The notes beneath the pieces are model-generated. The model saw only the letters and a list, made by a program, of their open reading frames with translations, had not been told where the DNA came from and did not search any database. Positions 1 through 9,400 of a stretch of DNA of 33,316 bases are shown here, one piece after another. Made by a program: the position numbers and the translations under genes. The stretch covers positions 1 through 33,316 of the forward strand of contig CANFSD010000004.1 of NCBI GenBank assembly GCA_947449515.1, read 5' to 3'. The stretch's first letter is position 1; each line of letters opens with the position of its first letter. The DNA is from Bacteroidota bacterium. Its GTDB lineage: Bacteria > Bacteroidota > Bacteroidia > UKL13-3.

Positions 1-904
1 ATGCTGTTTTAAATTTCTCGTAAATAGCACGTTCAATGTAGATACGTGAACCACATAAACAAATTTCGCCTTGGTTAGTAAAACTGGCACGAACACTTTC
101 TTTTACCGTTTTTTCAAAATCACAATCGGCAAAAATGATATTTGGATTTTTACCACCCAATTCTAAAGACAATTTTTTAAACATGGGTGCAGCTACACGG
201 GCAATTTCTGCACCTGTTTTGGTTCCACCGGTAAATGAAATGGTAGAAATTTTAGGGTGCGCAACCATTGCCGATCCAACATTTGGACCTAGGCCGTGCA
301 CAATATTTAAGACCCCTTTAGGCAAACCTGCCTCAATACAAATTTTACTAAACAGAAAGGCCGTCATGGGCGTAATTTCTGAAGGCTTTGCCACCACACA
401 ATTACCCGCAGCAATAGCAGGAGCAATTTTCCATGTAAATAAATACAAGGGTAAATTCCAAGGACTAATACATGCCACCACGCCAATTGGAGTTCTCAAA
501 GTATAGTTTAAGGCATGGTTTCCCATGGCATGCGCTTCTGAGGCAAAATGTTCAATAGCTGTGGCAAAAAAATGAAAGTTTTCTTGGGCACGTGGGATCT
601 CTCCATTTTTAGCCAACCACAAAGGTTTACCTTGGTCTATTGATTCTGCAAGCGCCAATTCTTCTATATTTTGCTCAATTAACTGCGCAATGCGCATCAT
701 TATTTTGCTGCGTTTATTGCTTGGCATTTCACTCCACAATGGAAAAGCCTTTGCGGCAGCTTGGTATGCTAGTTCTACATCACTTGCATCACTGTTTGGG
801 CATAGGCTATAAACCTCTGCCGTTGCAGGATTAATATTATCCATATATTGACCTGCACTAGGCTCTATCAAGTTACCATCAATATAATTTAAAATCTTTT
901 GCAT
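1..904 (-). CDS. Aldehyde dehydrogenase, ALDH8 type (partial, 3' end cut by window edge)
   Basis: NAD-dependent aldehyde dehydrogenase; 301 codons are visible and the C-terminal part lies outside the window. The start ATG is at 904, opening MQKILNYIDG. Family landmarks are the nucleotide-binding and oxyanion segment SPWNLP (Asn150), the general base in LELGGKN (Glu248) and the nucleophile in NQGEICLCGSR (Cys282). The GEICLC form around the nucleophile is what I know from the ALDH8A1 and 2-aminomuconate/2-hydroxymuconate semialdehyde dehydrogenase subgroup, so the likely substrate is a muconic semialdehyde, for example in tryptophan (kynurenine) breakdown. No other gene of that pathway is in the window, so the substrate is inference while the family is clear. 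It follows lipB on the same strand after 90 bases. Confidence 0.9.
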   Translation of the reverse strand, partial: MQKILNYIDGNLIEPSAGQYMDNINPATAEVYSLCPNSDASDVELAYQAAAKAFPLWSEMPSNKRSKIMMRIAQLIEQNIEELALAESIDQGKPLWLAKNGEIPRAQENFHFFATAIEHFASEAHAMGNHALNYTLRTPIGVVACISPWNLPLYLFTWKIAPAIAAGNCVVAKPSEITPMTAFLFSKICIEAGLPKGVLNIVHGLGPNVGSAMVAHPKISTISFTGGTKTGAEIARVAAPMFKKLSLELGGKNPNIIFADCDFEKTVKESVRASFTNQGEICLCGSRIYIERAIYEKFKTA

Positions 905-994
905 GTTTCAAACCTATGCAATAGCGATGGATTCTCAAAATTGAGTACGCAAAATAATTTCAATAAAATAGGCTGATTTTTTTTGGCTAAACTT

Positions 995-1702
995 TTATTC
1001 TGGCGAATAAAAAAAATCAAATTGATTGGCAATATTGTTTTTCAGTTTCTGCGAAACTTCATTAAAATCAAGGGCATACCCCAATTCCTTTTCCATACTG
1101 GTGACCGCCTTGTCATCTATGCCACAAGGAATAATATTTTTAAAATAAGACAAATCTGTATTTACATTTAAGGCTAATCCATGCATGGTTACCCAACGGC
1201 TGCACCTTACCCCCATGGCACAAATTTTTCGAGCAGTTTTTTTATCCGGTTCGAGCCAAACCCCGGTATATCCTTCAAAACGCCCTCCAACTATGCCGTA
1301 TTCAGCCAAAGTAGTAATAATTGCTTCTTCTAAAAAACGCAGGTATTTATGAATATCTGTAAAGAATTGCTCTAGGTCTAAAATGGGATAAGCCACCAAT
1401 TGGCCCGGACCATGATAGGTAATATCACCTCCGCGGTTAATAGGGTAAAAACTTGCCGCGGCATTACTTAAACCATCCTCGTCAAGCAATAAATTGCTTT
1501 TATTACCGCTTTTTCCTAAGGTAAAAACATGTGGATGTTGGCAAAAAATTAAATTATTGGGAAGGGTAGTTCTAACGCTAGGATCCATTTCGCGCTGGGC
1601 AAATTTTTGATCAACAACCTGCTTAAACAAAGCCTCCTGCTGGTCCCAAGCCAATTGGTAATCTATTAAACCCCAATCGCTAAACTTTACCTCTGGTCGC
1701 AT
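995..1702 (-). CDS. lipB: Octanoyltransferase LipB
   Basis: Transfers the octanoyl group from octanoyl-ACP to the lipoyl domains of 2-oxoacid dehydrogenases and GcvH, the first step of de novo lipoate synthesis in the cytoplasm. The 235-residue product has the family signature RGGDITYHGPGQLVAYPI at residues 90-107, the catalytic Lys159 in ARKICAMG and the nucleophile Cys193 in IIPCGI. Length is normal for the family. The gene starts 5 bases after the stop of the TerC-family gene, so the two are probably co-transcribed. The next enzyme of the pathway, LipA, is encoded about 25 kb away at 26867-27733. Confidence 0.96.
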   Translation of the reverse strand: MRPEVKFSDWGLIDYQLAWDQQEALFKQVVDQKFAQREMDPSVRTTLPNNLIFCQHPHVFTLGKSGNKSNLLLDEDGLSNAAASFYPINRGGDITYHGPGQLVAYPILDLEQFFTDIHKYLRFLEEAIITTLAEYGIVGGRFEGYTGVWLEPDKKTARKICAMGVRCSRWVTMHGLALNVNTDLSYFKNIIPCGIDDKAVTSMEKELGYALDFNEVSQKLKNNIANQFDFFYSPE

Positions 1703-1707
1703 AAAAA

Positions 1708-2472
1708 CTACTTATAAATATCCTTTAAAATAACAGGATTCGATTTCTTTTTTCTCATTTTCATGTTCAACAATTCCACCATCACAGAAAATGCCATTCC
1801 AAAATATACATAGCCTTTTAAGTTGTAATGTTCTGCAATCTCATGACTCCAGCCCTCTACCAGCAGCATAATACCAATTACCAATAAAAAGGCCAAGGCA
1901 AGCAATTTAACACTGGGGTGTTTATTTATGAAATCTGAGATAACGCCAGAGAAAAACAACATAATAATCATTGAAAAAATAACTGCCAAAATCATTACTG
2001 GTAATTCTTGCGCCAAACCAACCGCTGTAATTATAGAGTCAAATGAAAAAACTATATCAATCAAAATAACCATAAAAACTACATTCCAAAAACTGGGATG
2101 CGCTTTGGGATTGCTAGCATCTCCGCCATCTTCTAACAATTCAAATATTTCTAGTGTGCTTTTATAAATTAAGAACAATCCGCCTGCTAATAAAATAATA
2201 TCTCTCCAACTAACACCATGTTCTAGGAGTATAAAAATTGGATCTTTTAATTCATTAACAATATAGCTAATGAAAGCCAACAAAATAATACGGATGAACA
2301 AAGCAAAAAACAAACCCAATTTACGTGCTTTGTTTTGTTTCACTTTGGGCAATCGTCCTGTAACAAGTGAAATAAAAATCACATTGTCAATACCCAAGAC
2401 AATCTCCATTACCGTAAGTGTAATGAGGGATAGCCATGTAGAGGCTTTCATAAAAAGTTCTAATAATTCCAT
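1708..2472 (-). CDS. TerC-family integral membrane protein
   Basis: A 254-residue polytopic inner-membrane protein with about seven hydrophobic segments. The conserved acidic membrane motifs of the TerC/YgdQ/YkoY family are both present: LGIDN (residues 26-30) and DIVFSFDS (139-146). Between them is a charged cytoplasmic loop around 105-127. Members have been linked to tellurite resistance and to manganese/metal export during protein export; the substrate here cannot be told from sequence. The C-terminal tail is basic. The gene is probably transcribed from its own promoter, with a TAnnTTTG element just upstream, and leads into lipB. Confidence 0.9.
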   Translation of the reverse strand: MELLELFMKASTWLSLITLTVMEIVLGIDNVIFISLVTGRLPKVKQNKARKLGLFFALFIRIILLAFISYIVNELKDPIFILLEHGVSWRDIILLAGGLFLIYKSTLEIFELLEDGGDASNPKAHPSFWNVVFMVILIDIVFSFDSIITAVGLAQELPVMILAVIFSMIIMLFFSGVISDFINKHPSVKLLALAFLLVIGIMLLVEGWSHEIAEHYNLKGYVYFGMAFSVMVELLNMKMRKKKSNPVILKDIYK

Positions 2473-2489
2473 GCTTTCTTAATTCGAAG

Positions 2490-2497
2490 CAAAGGTA
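2490..2497 (-). promoter_or_regulatory. Bacteroidota -7 element upstream of the TerC-family gene
   Basis: The minus strand reads TACCTTTG, an exact match to TAnnTTTG, placing a start of transcription roughly a dozen bases before the ATG at 2472. I do not see a good TTG -33 box at the usual 19-21 base spacing, so the call rests on the -7 box and its position in the 54-base gap after miaA. Confidence 0.4.
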
Positions 2498-2526
2498 ATA
2501 TTTTTTTGGAGCATTTAATCCTTACC

Positions 2527-3405
2527 CTATAGGGCTTCTTGAATTTGACTTAGCCCATTCTGCGCATTAATCCATTCAATTTCACCATCCGCCTTAAACC
2601 AAGTCATTTGCCTTTTGGCATAATTACGCGTATGTTGTTTTATGAGGCTTACAGCCTTAGCTAAATCCAATTTGCCTTCTAAATAATCAAACAATTCATT
2701 GTAACCTACCGTTTGCAAAGCATTCAAATTTCTTAATGCATGAAGAGCTGTTGCCTCTTCCAATAAACCTGCCTCCATCATTAAATCTACCCTTTTATTA
2801 ATTCTATCATATAGCGCTTCTCGAGGCATTTCTACACCAAATTTTAGAATCTTAAACGGCCGAATGGCTTTTGGTTTTGGAGCAACTGGCGCCTGACTAG
2901 TTAATTCAATGGCACGCATCAAACGTTGCGGATTGTGGTGATCAACCCGCGCATATTTTTCTGCATCTAATGTTTTTAATTTTTCTTGTAACCAAGTAAT
3001 ACCATGGGTTTCAAAATTGGAGATGAGCGTATTGCGCAATTCCAAATCAACCGCTGGCATTTCATCTAAACCCTCACACAATGCCTTTACATAGAGTCCA
3101 GAACCTCCTACTGCAATTACATATTGGTGACCTGCATTAAACAAGTTATCAATTTTTTTAAGTGCATCTCTTTCAAAATCACCTGCAGAATAATAATCAG
3201 AAACCGTACAATTATTAATAAAATGATGGGGTACTGTTTTCAATTCGTCATCGCTCGGCTTTGCCGTTCCAATTGACATTTCTTTAAAAAACTGTCGTGA
3301 ATCTGTTGAAATAATTTCGGCATTTAATTGCAAGGCAAGATCAATAGCGAGTTTAGTTTTACCAACCGCCGTGGGTCCTGTAATAACTATAAGTGTGGGC
3401 TGCAT
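2527..3405 (-). CDS. miaA: tRNA dimethylallyltransferase MiaA
   Basis: Adds the dimethylallyl group to N6 of A37 in tRNAs reading UNN codons; MiaB, encoded at 14616-15998, later methylthiolates the product. The 292-residue protein begins with a P-loop GPTAVGKT (residues 10-17), followed by the DSRQ motif (35-38) and the GTAKP segment, and carries GGSGLYVKAL near residue 100. The HNPQRLMRAIE segment of the tRNA-binding part is also present. The length is slightly short but within the bacterial range. It lies 84 bases downstream of the giant surface-protein gene, with a terminator between, so it likely has its own promoter. Confidence 0.96.
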   Translation of the reverse strand: MQPTLIVITGPTAVGKTKLAIDLALQLNAEIISTDSRQFFKEMSIGTAKPSDDELKTVPHHFINNCTVSDYYSAGDFERDALKKIDNLFNAGHQYVIAVGGSGLYVKALCEGLDEMPAVDLELRNTLISNFETHGITWLQEKLKTLDAEKYARVDHHNPQRLMRAIELTSQAPVAPKPKAIRPFKILKFGVEMPREALYDRINKRVDLMMEAGLLEEATALHALRNLNALQTVGYNELFDYLEGKLDLAKAVSLIKQHTRNYAKRQMTWFKADGEIEWINAQNGLSQIQEAL

Positions 3406-3433
3406 ACTGCGAATGAAGACAAAAAGTAGCTAC

Positions 3434-3474
3434 AAAAAAAATGCCCTTCAAAATAAATTTCAAAGGGCATTTTC
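3434..3474 (-). terminator. Rho-independent terminator of the giant surface-protein gene
   Basis: Inverted repeat with arms ATGCCCTT at 3441-3448 and AAGGGCAT at 3463-3470 around an AT-rich loop. On the minus strand it is followed by a run of Ts at 3434-3440. It sits 20 bases past the stop codon at 3490. Confidence 0.75.
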
Positions 3475-3489
3475 TTTTTGATAAATATT

Positions 3490-6400
3490 TTATTGCTGTT
3501 CGGTTTGAACCAAACGAATAAATTGGGATTGATCTCCTATTTGTAATCGCAACATATAAACGGCAGCTGCGGTTCCAGCTTGGTTCGCATCAAATACATA
3601 TTCCATTTGACCGGCATGCAATACTTCTTTGTTTACAATGCTATGTACCATTCTTCCTGTTAAATCAAAAACATCTAAACTTACTTTAGCAGTAGTATTT
3701 AATACAAATGAAATTTTGGTTTCACCGCTAAAAGGATTTGGCGTTGCTTTCATTCCAAAATTGGCTGCAAATAGATCTTGCAATCCTACTTGGGTCATAT
3801 CTAAATCCATGCTACTGTCACTTGAACATCCAGCTTTACTTGTAATATGTAATTGAACTGTATATAGTCCATTTAGTGCATAGAAATGTGTAGGAACGCC
3901 AAAAGTACTTGAATCACCATCGCCAAAATACCATTTGTAATTCATACCCGATTGTGATGGATTTAAGGTAACAGCTCCACCTGATTGGAACAAGCTGAAA
4001 TAGGCGCTTGGAAGTAAGTTAACGATTAAATTACGGGAGGCCACCGCCTTACATCCTGTGCCATTCATTGAATCAAGTAAATAAATACTTGTATTACCAC
4101 TATTTGCCCAAGCCACTTGCACATTTGCGGTACCCTGACCGGCAATTACAGTACCTCCGATTGGAGTCCAAATGTATGTTCTATTTGGATTGGCAATTGT
4201 TCCGTAGTTAATAACAGCATTTGCACATACAATATTCGCACCTGAAATTAACGCTGTTGGATTAACGCCTATTGAAACCATAAATGGCAAGGTTTGTGAT
4301 TTACAACCTGTGGCAATTACACTATCTGTTACAGAAACGGATCCTGAACCCAAAGCCCCCCATAGCACATCTATGCTTGAAGTACCCTGACCAGATAAAA
4401 TAGTTCCACCAGTTACCATCCAAGTATAAACCCTTCCGGTATTGTTTGGTGTGGTATAGGTAGCCGTTGCATTCAAACAAACCATGCTTGAACCAGTAAT
4501 GATTGGCGCAGGACTCGCAACTATGCTCACCAAATAATCTGGTGTGGTTGCCATACATCCCGAACCAATTACAGAATCACTTACACTTAGCGTACCAGTT
4601 CCTATTGTACCCCACAATACATCTACACTAGCAGTTCCTTGCCCTGCAATAATTGAACCACCGCTTATTTTCCAAACATATGCCCTTCCTGTGTTTGAAG
4701 GTGTTGTATAGTTTTGGAAGGATCCGTCACAAACTGTATTCGCACCCGTTATCACAGGAGTTGGATTAGGAACCAATAAAATAGTGTATGGAGCTGTAGT
4801 TGTTTTGCAACCACCAATATTATTTGAATCAGATACAACAACACTACCTATTCCTGCAGCCCCCCATGTAATCAATATATTTGGTGTTCCTTGGCCGGCA
4901 ATAATATTTCCACCTGTAGCAGTCCATAAATACGTTCTACCTGGGTTAAATGGCGTTGTGTAGGCTGCAGAATTAGTTGCACACAAGGTGCTAGGTCCAG
5001 AAATTACAGGATTTGGGTCGGACTGAATACTAACTGTTAAAATTGGAGAAGTTCCAATGCAGCTTGATCCATTTATAGAATCTCTAACTTGAACGGTTCC
5101 AACGCCAGCAGCAGCCCAATTCACATCTATGCTTGCTGTTCCTTGACCAAAATTGATAGTTCCACCTGTTACCGACCATTTATAGGTATGTCCAGTAGCT
5201 GAAACAGTTGAATAAGTTTTCACAGACCCGGTACAAACCGTATCTCTGCCAGCTACAATTGGCGCAGGAATTGGATTGATTGTTACACCCAAACTATTTG
5301 AAAAGGCCTTACAACCTGTTGAAATACTTGAATCACTAACTACCAACGAACCAGTTCCAGCAGTACCCCATGTTACAGTAACATTTGAAGTTCCGGCACC
5401 TGCGGTAATTACACCACCAGTGATGGTCCAATTATAAATTCTACCGTTATTAAATGGTGTTGAATAATTATTACTTGCGCCTTCGCAAACATTGGCCAAA
5501 CCAGAAACAACTGGCGTAGGACTGGCATTAACGGTTACAAATACATTTGAAGAGGTGGTTTTACAGCCAGTGGCATTTACAGAATCTTTCACATTTACTA
5601 TACCAAAACCTGCAGTATTCCAGGCAACGGTTAAGCTTGAAGTACCTTGCCCTAAAATAATTGTTCCGTTTGTAACCGTCCAAATATAAGTTCTACCTGG
5701 ATTTGATGGTGTGGTATATGTTTTCACACTTGATACGCAAACATTATTGGCTCCTGTTACAACGGGCGTTGGATTTGCATTAATAGTAACCGCAAATGGC
5801 GCGGTGGTAACCTTACAAGTACTTGCATTGATAGAATCGCTCACTGTTAAGGTACCTGCACCCGCAGCCCCCCATGTTACCCTGATGCTATCAGTTGCTT
5901 GTCCAAAGTTAATAACACCACCCGAAATAGTCCAACGATAAGTATGACCTGCGTTTTTAGGTGTGATATAAGAAGTTGCACTGTTAGCACATACACTATT
6001 CAATCCTGCTATTACAGGCGTTGGCAATGCATTTAATATAACATCTGTTTGTGCACTTAAACCTTTACAACCTGTTGCTATAACAGAATCTAAAACGGTT
6101 AATGTACCCATTGGAATACCTGTATTCCAAGTAATATTGATAGTTGAAGTACCTTGACCAGAATTGATTACACCGCCTGTAACAGTCCAAACATAATACC
6201 TGCCCGTATTTGAACTTGTTGAGTAACTTGCATTACTGCTTGCACACAAGGCAACCGGACCAGCAATTATTGGGTTCGGAACAGGTAAAATGGATACCGT
6301 TAGGCTTGGCGAAATACCCACACAACCACTTGTGGTATTAGAATCTTTTAAACTAATATTACCAGTACCTGGTAAAGTCCAAGACACCAAAATACTTTCG

Positions 6401-9400
6401 GTACCTTGACCAGATACAATGGTTCCACCATTTACAATCCATTCATAAGCATGGCCTAATGCCAAGCTTGTTTGGTAAAATGCACTGCTATTGGCACAAA
6501 CAGAATCTTTACCTGTTACGCCAGGCGTAGGAACAGCATTAATAAATACATTAAATGGTAAAGTACTGCCTTTACATCCGGTAGCATTTATTGAGTCTGT
6601 TACAACCAATGTTCCAGCTCCCGCTGCACCCCAAGTTACATAAACGGTATCAGAATTTTGTCCCGATGAAATTACACCTCCAGTAACAGTCCATTGGTAA
6701 GACATTCCCGCAATTTTATTGGTGGTAAACATGGTATTACTTGAAGCACAAACTTGGCTCGGCCCACTAATTACAGGGCTTGGTAATGGATTGACAGTAA
6801 CAACTAAATTAGAACTTCTACCCTTACAACCAGTAGCATTTAAGGAATCGGAAACGTTTAATGTTCCAAAAGTAACGCCAACATTCCAAGTAACATTGAT
6901 GGCACTTGTGCCTTGTCCTGAAACAATAACACCATTGTTAACCGTCCAGGTGTAGGTATGACCAGCCACTTGTGAGGTGCTATAACCGTATGTTGAACCA
7001 GCACAAGCTCTGTTCGAACCAATTACCAGTGGGGTTGGATTTGCCAAAATACGAATGTCTTTTACAGTAGAATTTCCTTTACATCCAGTAACGGTATTTG
7101 AATCGCTTACCGACATAGTGCGCAGACCAGCTGCACCCCATGAAACATAAATACTATCTGTACCTTGACCGGTAATAATTGTTCCACCAGTAAGTGTCCA
7201 TTGGCAAACATGTCCTGTTGCATTCGGTATTTTATAGGATTGGAAACTTGAAGCACAAACCGAATCTTTCCCTAAAATAACTGGGTTAGGATTTTCGTTT
7301 ATTGAAACATTATAAACAGATGAAATGGCAAAACATCCTGTAGCATCCACAGAATCGCTTACCTGAAGCGTGCCTGTACCTGCCGCTCCCCATGTTACAT
7401 AAACACTATCTGTTGCTTGTCCAGCAGTAATGGCACCTCCTGTAATAGTCCAATTGTAGGTTCGACCCGAATTTTTAGGAGTTTTATAACTAGCACTGGT
7501 ACCAGCGCAAAGTGCAGCACGTCCCGAAACAATTGGTTTTGGAACTTTATTTAAAATAACGAGGGTATTATCTGAGCTAGGGCAACCAAATTCATCGAGT
7601 ACTTGCACAGAATAGGCCATATTCTTCTTTGCATAAATAGAAGATGTTGTTTCGCCAGTACTCCAAATATAACTGGCATAATTAGTTGTTACATCCAATA
7701 TTACACTGTCGCCGCATACTGCAGTGGTATCGCCTAAATTCAATGAGTAAGGAGTACAGAAATTAAAACCAGAAATGGTATCAGACCCAAAGGCATTGAT
7801 AACAATAATATCTCCCGAATTGCCCGAACCTAGCGTAGCACTGATTAAGGTATCTCCAGTAATGATAAATCCTGCCGCAGGTAATCCGCCAAAACTAACA
7901 AAAGAAGCGGTGGTAAAATTGGTACCGCGTATGAATACTGTTTTACCTACACCAATTGAATTGGGCGAAAATGAAATAATATTGGGAACCGCTAAATAAG
8001 TAAATCCAGAAAGCGTTACTCCACCAACAGGCGTTTGAACAAATACATTTCCACTTGCGCCAGTTGAAACAACTGCTTTAATTATACTTGGTGTATTTAC
8101 AATATTATAACTCGAAGGAACACCACCAAAATTAACCACATTAGCGCCAGTAAAGTTTGTACCTGTAATAGTTATGGTATCTCCTGTTTTGGCTGTTTTA
8201 GGGCTAAAAGAAACCAAGGTAGGATTCAGTGGTTTGTCCCAATCTGCAAATGTATACCAAGATTGTGTACCCGAAATAAAATCGGCTGAAGTCTGCGTGG
8301 CAGCAGTAGTAAAGGCAGAAACACCAATACTATCTATATTTTCAAGAACTGAAATTTTGCAGAAAGTATCATTAACCACATTTACAGATTTCGCAAAAAT
8401 TCCAGCAGCGGTACCTCCATAATAAATCTTATAACCAGCCAAATCTTCACCCGTTTTTCTATTCCAATATACCAAAACTGAATCGCCAATGATAGCTTTC
8501 AAGGGCTGAATAACTGCAGAAATTGGACAATCTAAACGAGGATTCGTTTGGTATGGAGAGAAATTGATTTGGCCCTGGTTGATATCATCCAAAACATCAT
8601 AAACAATTGCTTGTATTGCACTACTTGAAAGAACACCAGTTGTTTTCCAAAAACAATTTTGTACAGGAGCTATAATGGTATTGTCGTTATTTAACAATTG
8701 CATGAAATAGGTAAAACCTGTATTGCTCATGAAATTATTTTCAATAGCGCTTGATGGATAAGTACCTTCAAATTTAACCATTGCTGTATTGGTAGAGCCT
8801 GATTTGTTGTTAGAAAAAGCATTACGATTTAAGGCCAAAGTATTGAATGTCCCTGTATAATTCAATACAATTGGTGCACTATTATTTATGTATTGGTTGT
8901 GGTTATTGTATTGATTTCTGTTAACTTTTAAGATATCGTTAACAGCGGAGTTGTAGGCAAAAACATTTTTAGTGGCACTGTCCATTGCGCCAAAAAATCC
9001 TGAACCATTGGTTCCAGAATTTCCAAAAATAAAATTTGAAGAAAGTGAACCACCACTCAAAGTTGAAATATTGGTAATAGAATAAACACCAGCTCCAGTG
9101 GTTGCCGTGTTTTTATAAATCTTATTGTTTAAAATTTTAGCGCGGCAATTGTAATAAATACCACCACCGTTGCCAGTTACGGAATTGTTGTTTTGAAAAA
9201 TCTGGTTGTTTGTAATTCTAGCAAAAAATGCACTGTTATTGACAACAGCAATACCTGCACCGGTATTTTTTGAAATCATGCAATTATCAATGGTAGTAGC
9301 ATTTGTACTGGTTTGAATATTGATACCCGCAGCAGAGTTTGTGTAACTACCTGTACTGGTTCCTGCAGCGCAATCATGCACATAGGTATTTTTGATATAA

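Noticed and set aside
5492..6955. Evenly spaced plus-strand open frames opposite the repeat array
   Set aside because: They mirror the 252-bp repeat on the other strand, share its period, and have no start context or recognisable protein features.
4006..7536. Tandem repeats considered as a CRISPR array
   Set aside because: Units are about 252 bp, diverged, coding and have no short direct repeats with unique spacers.
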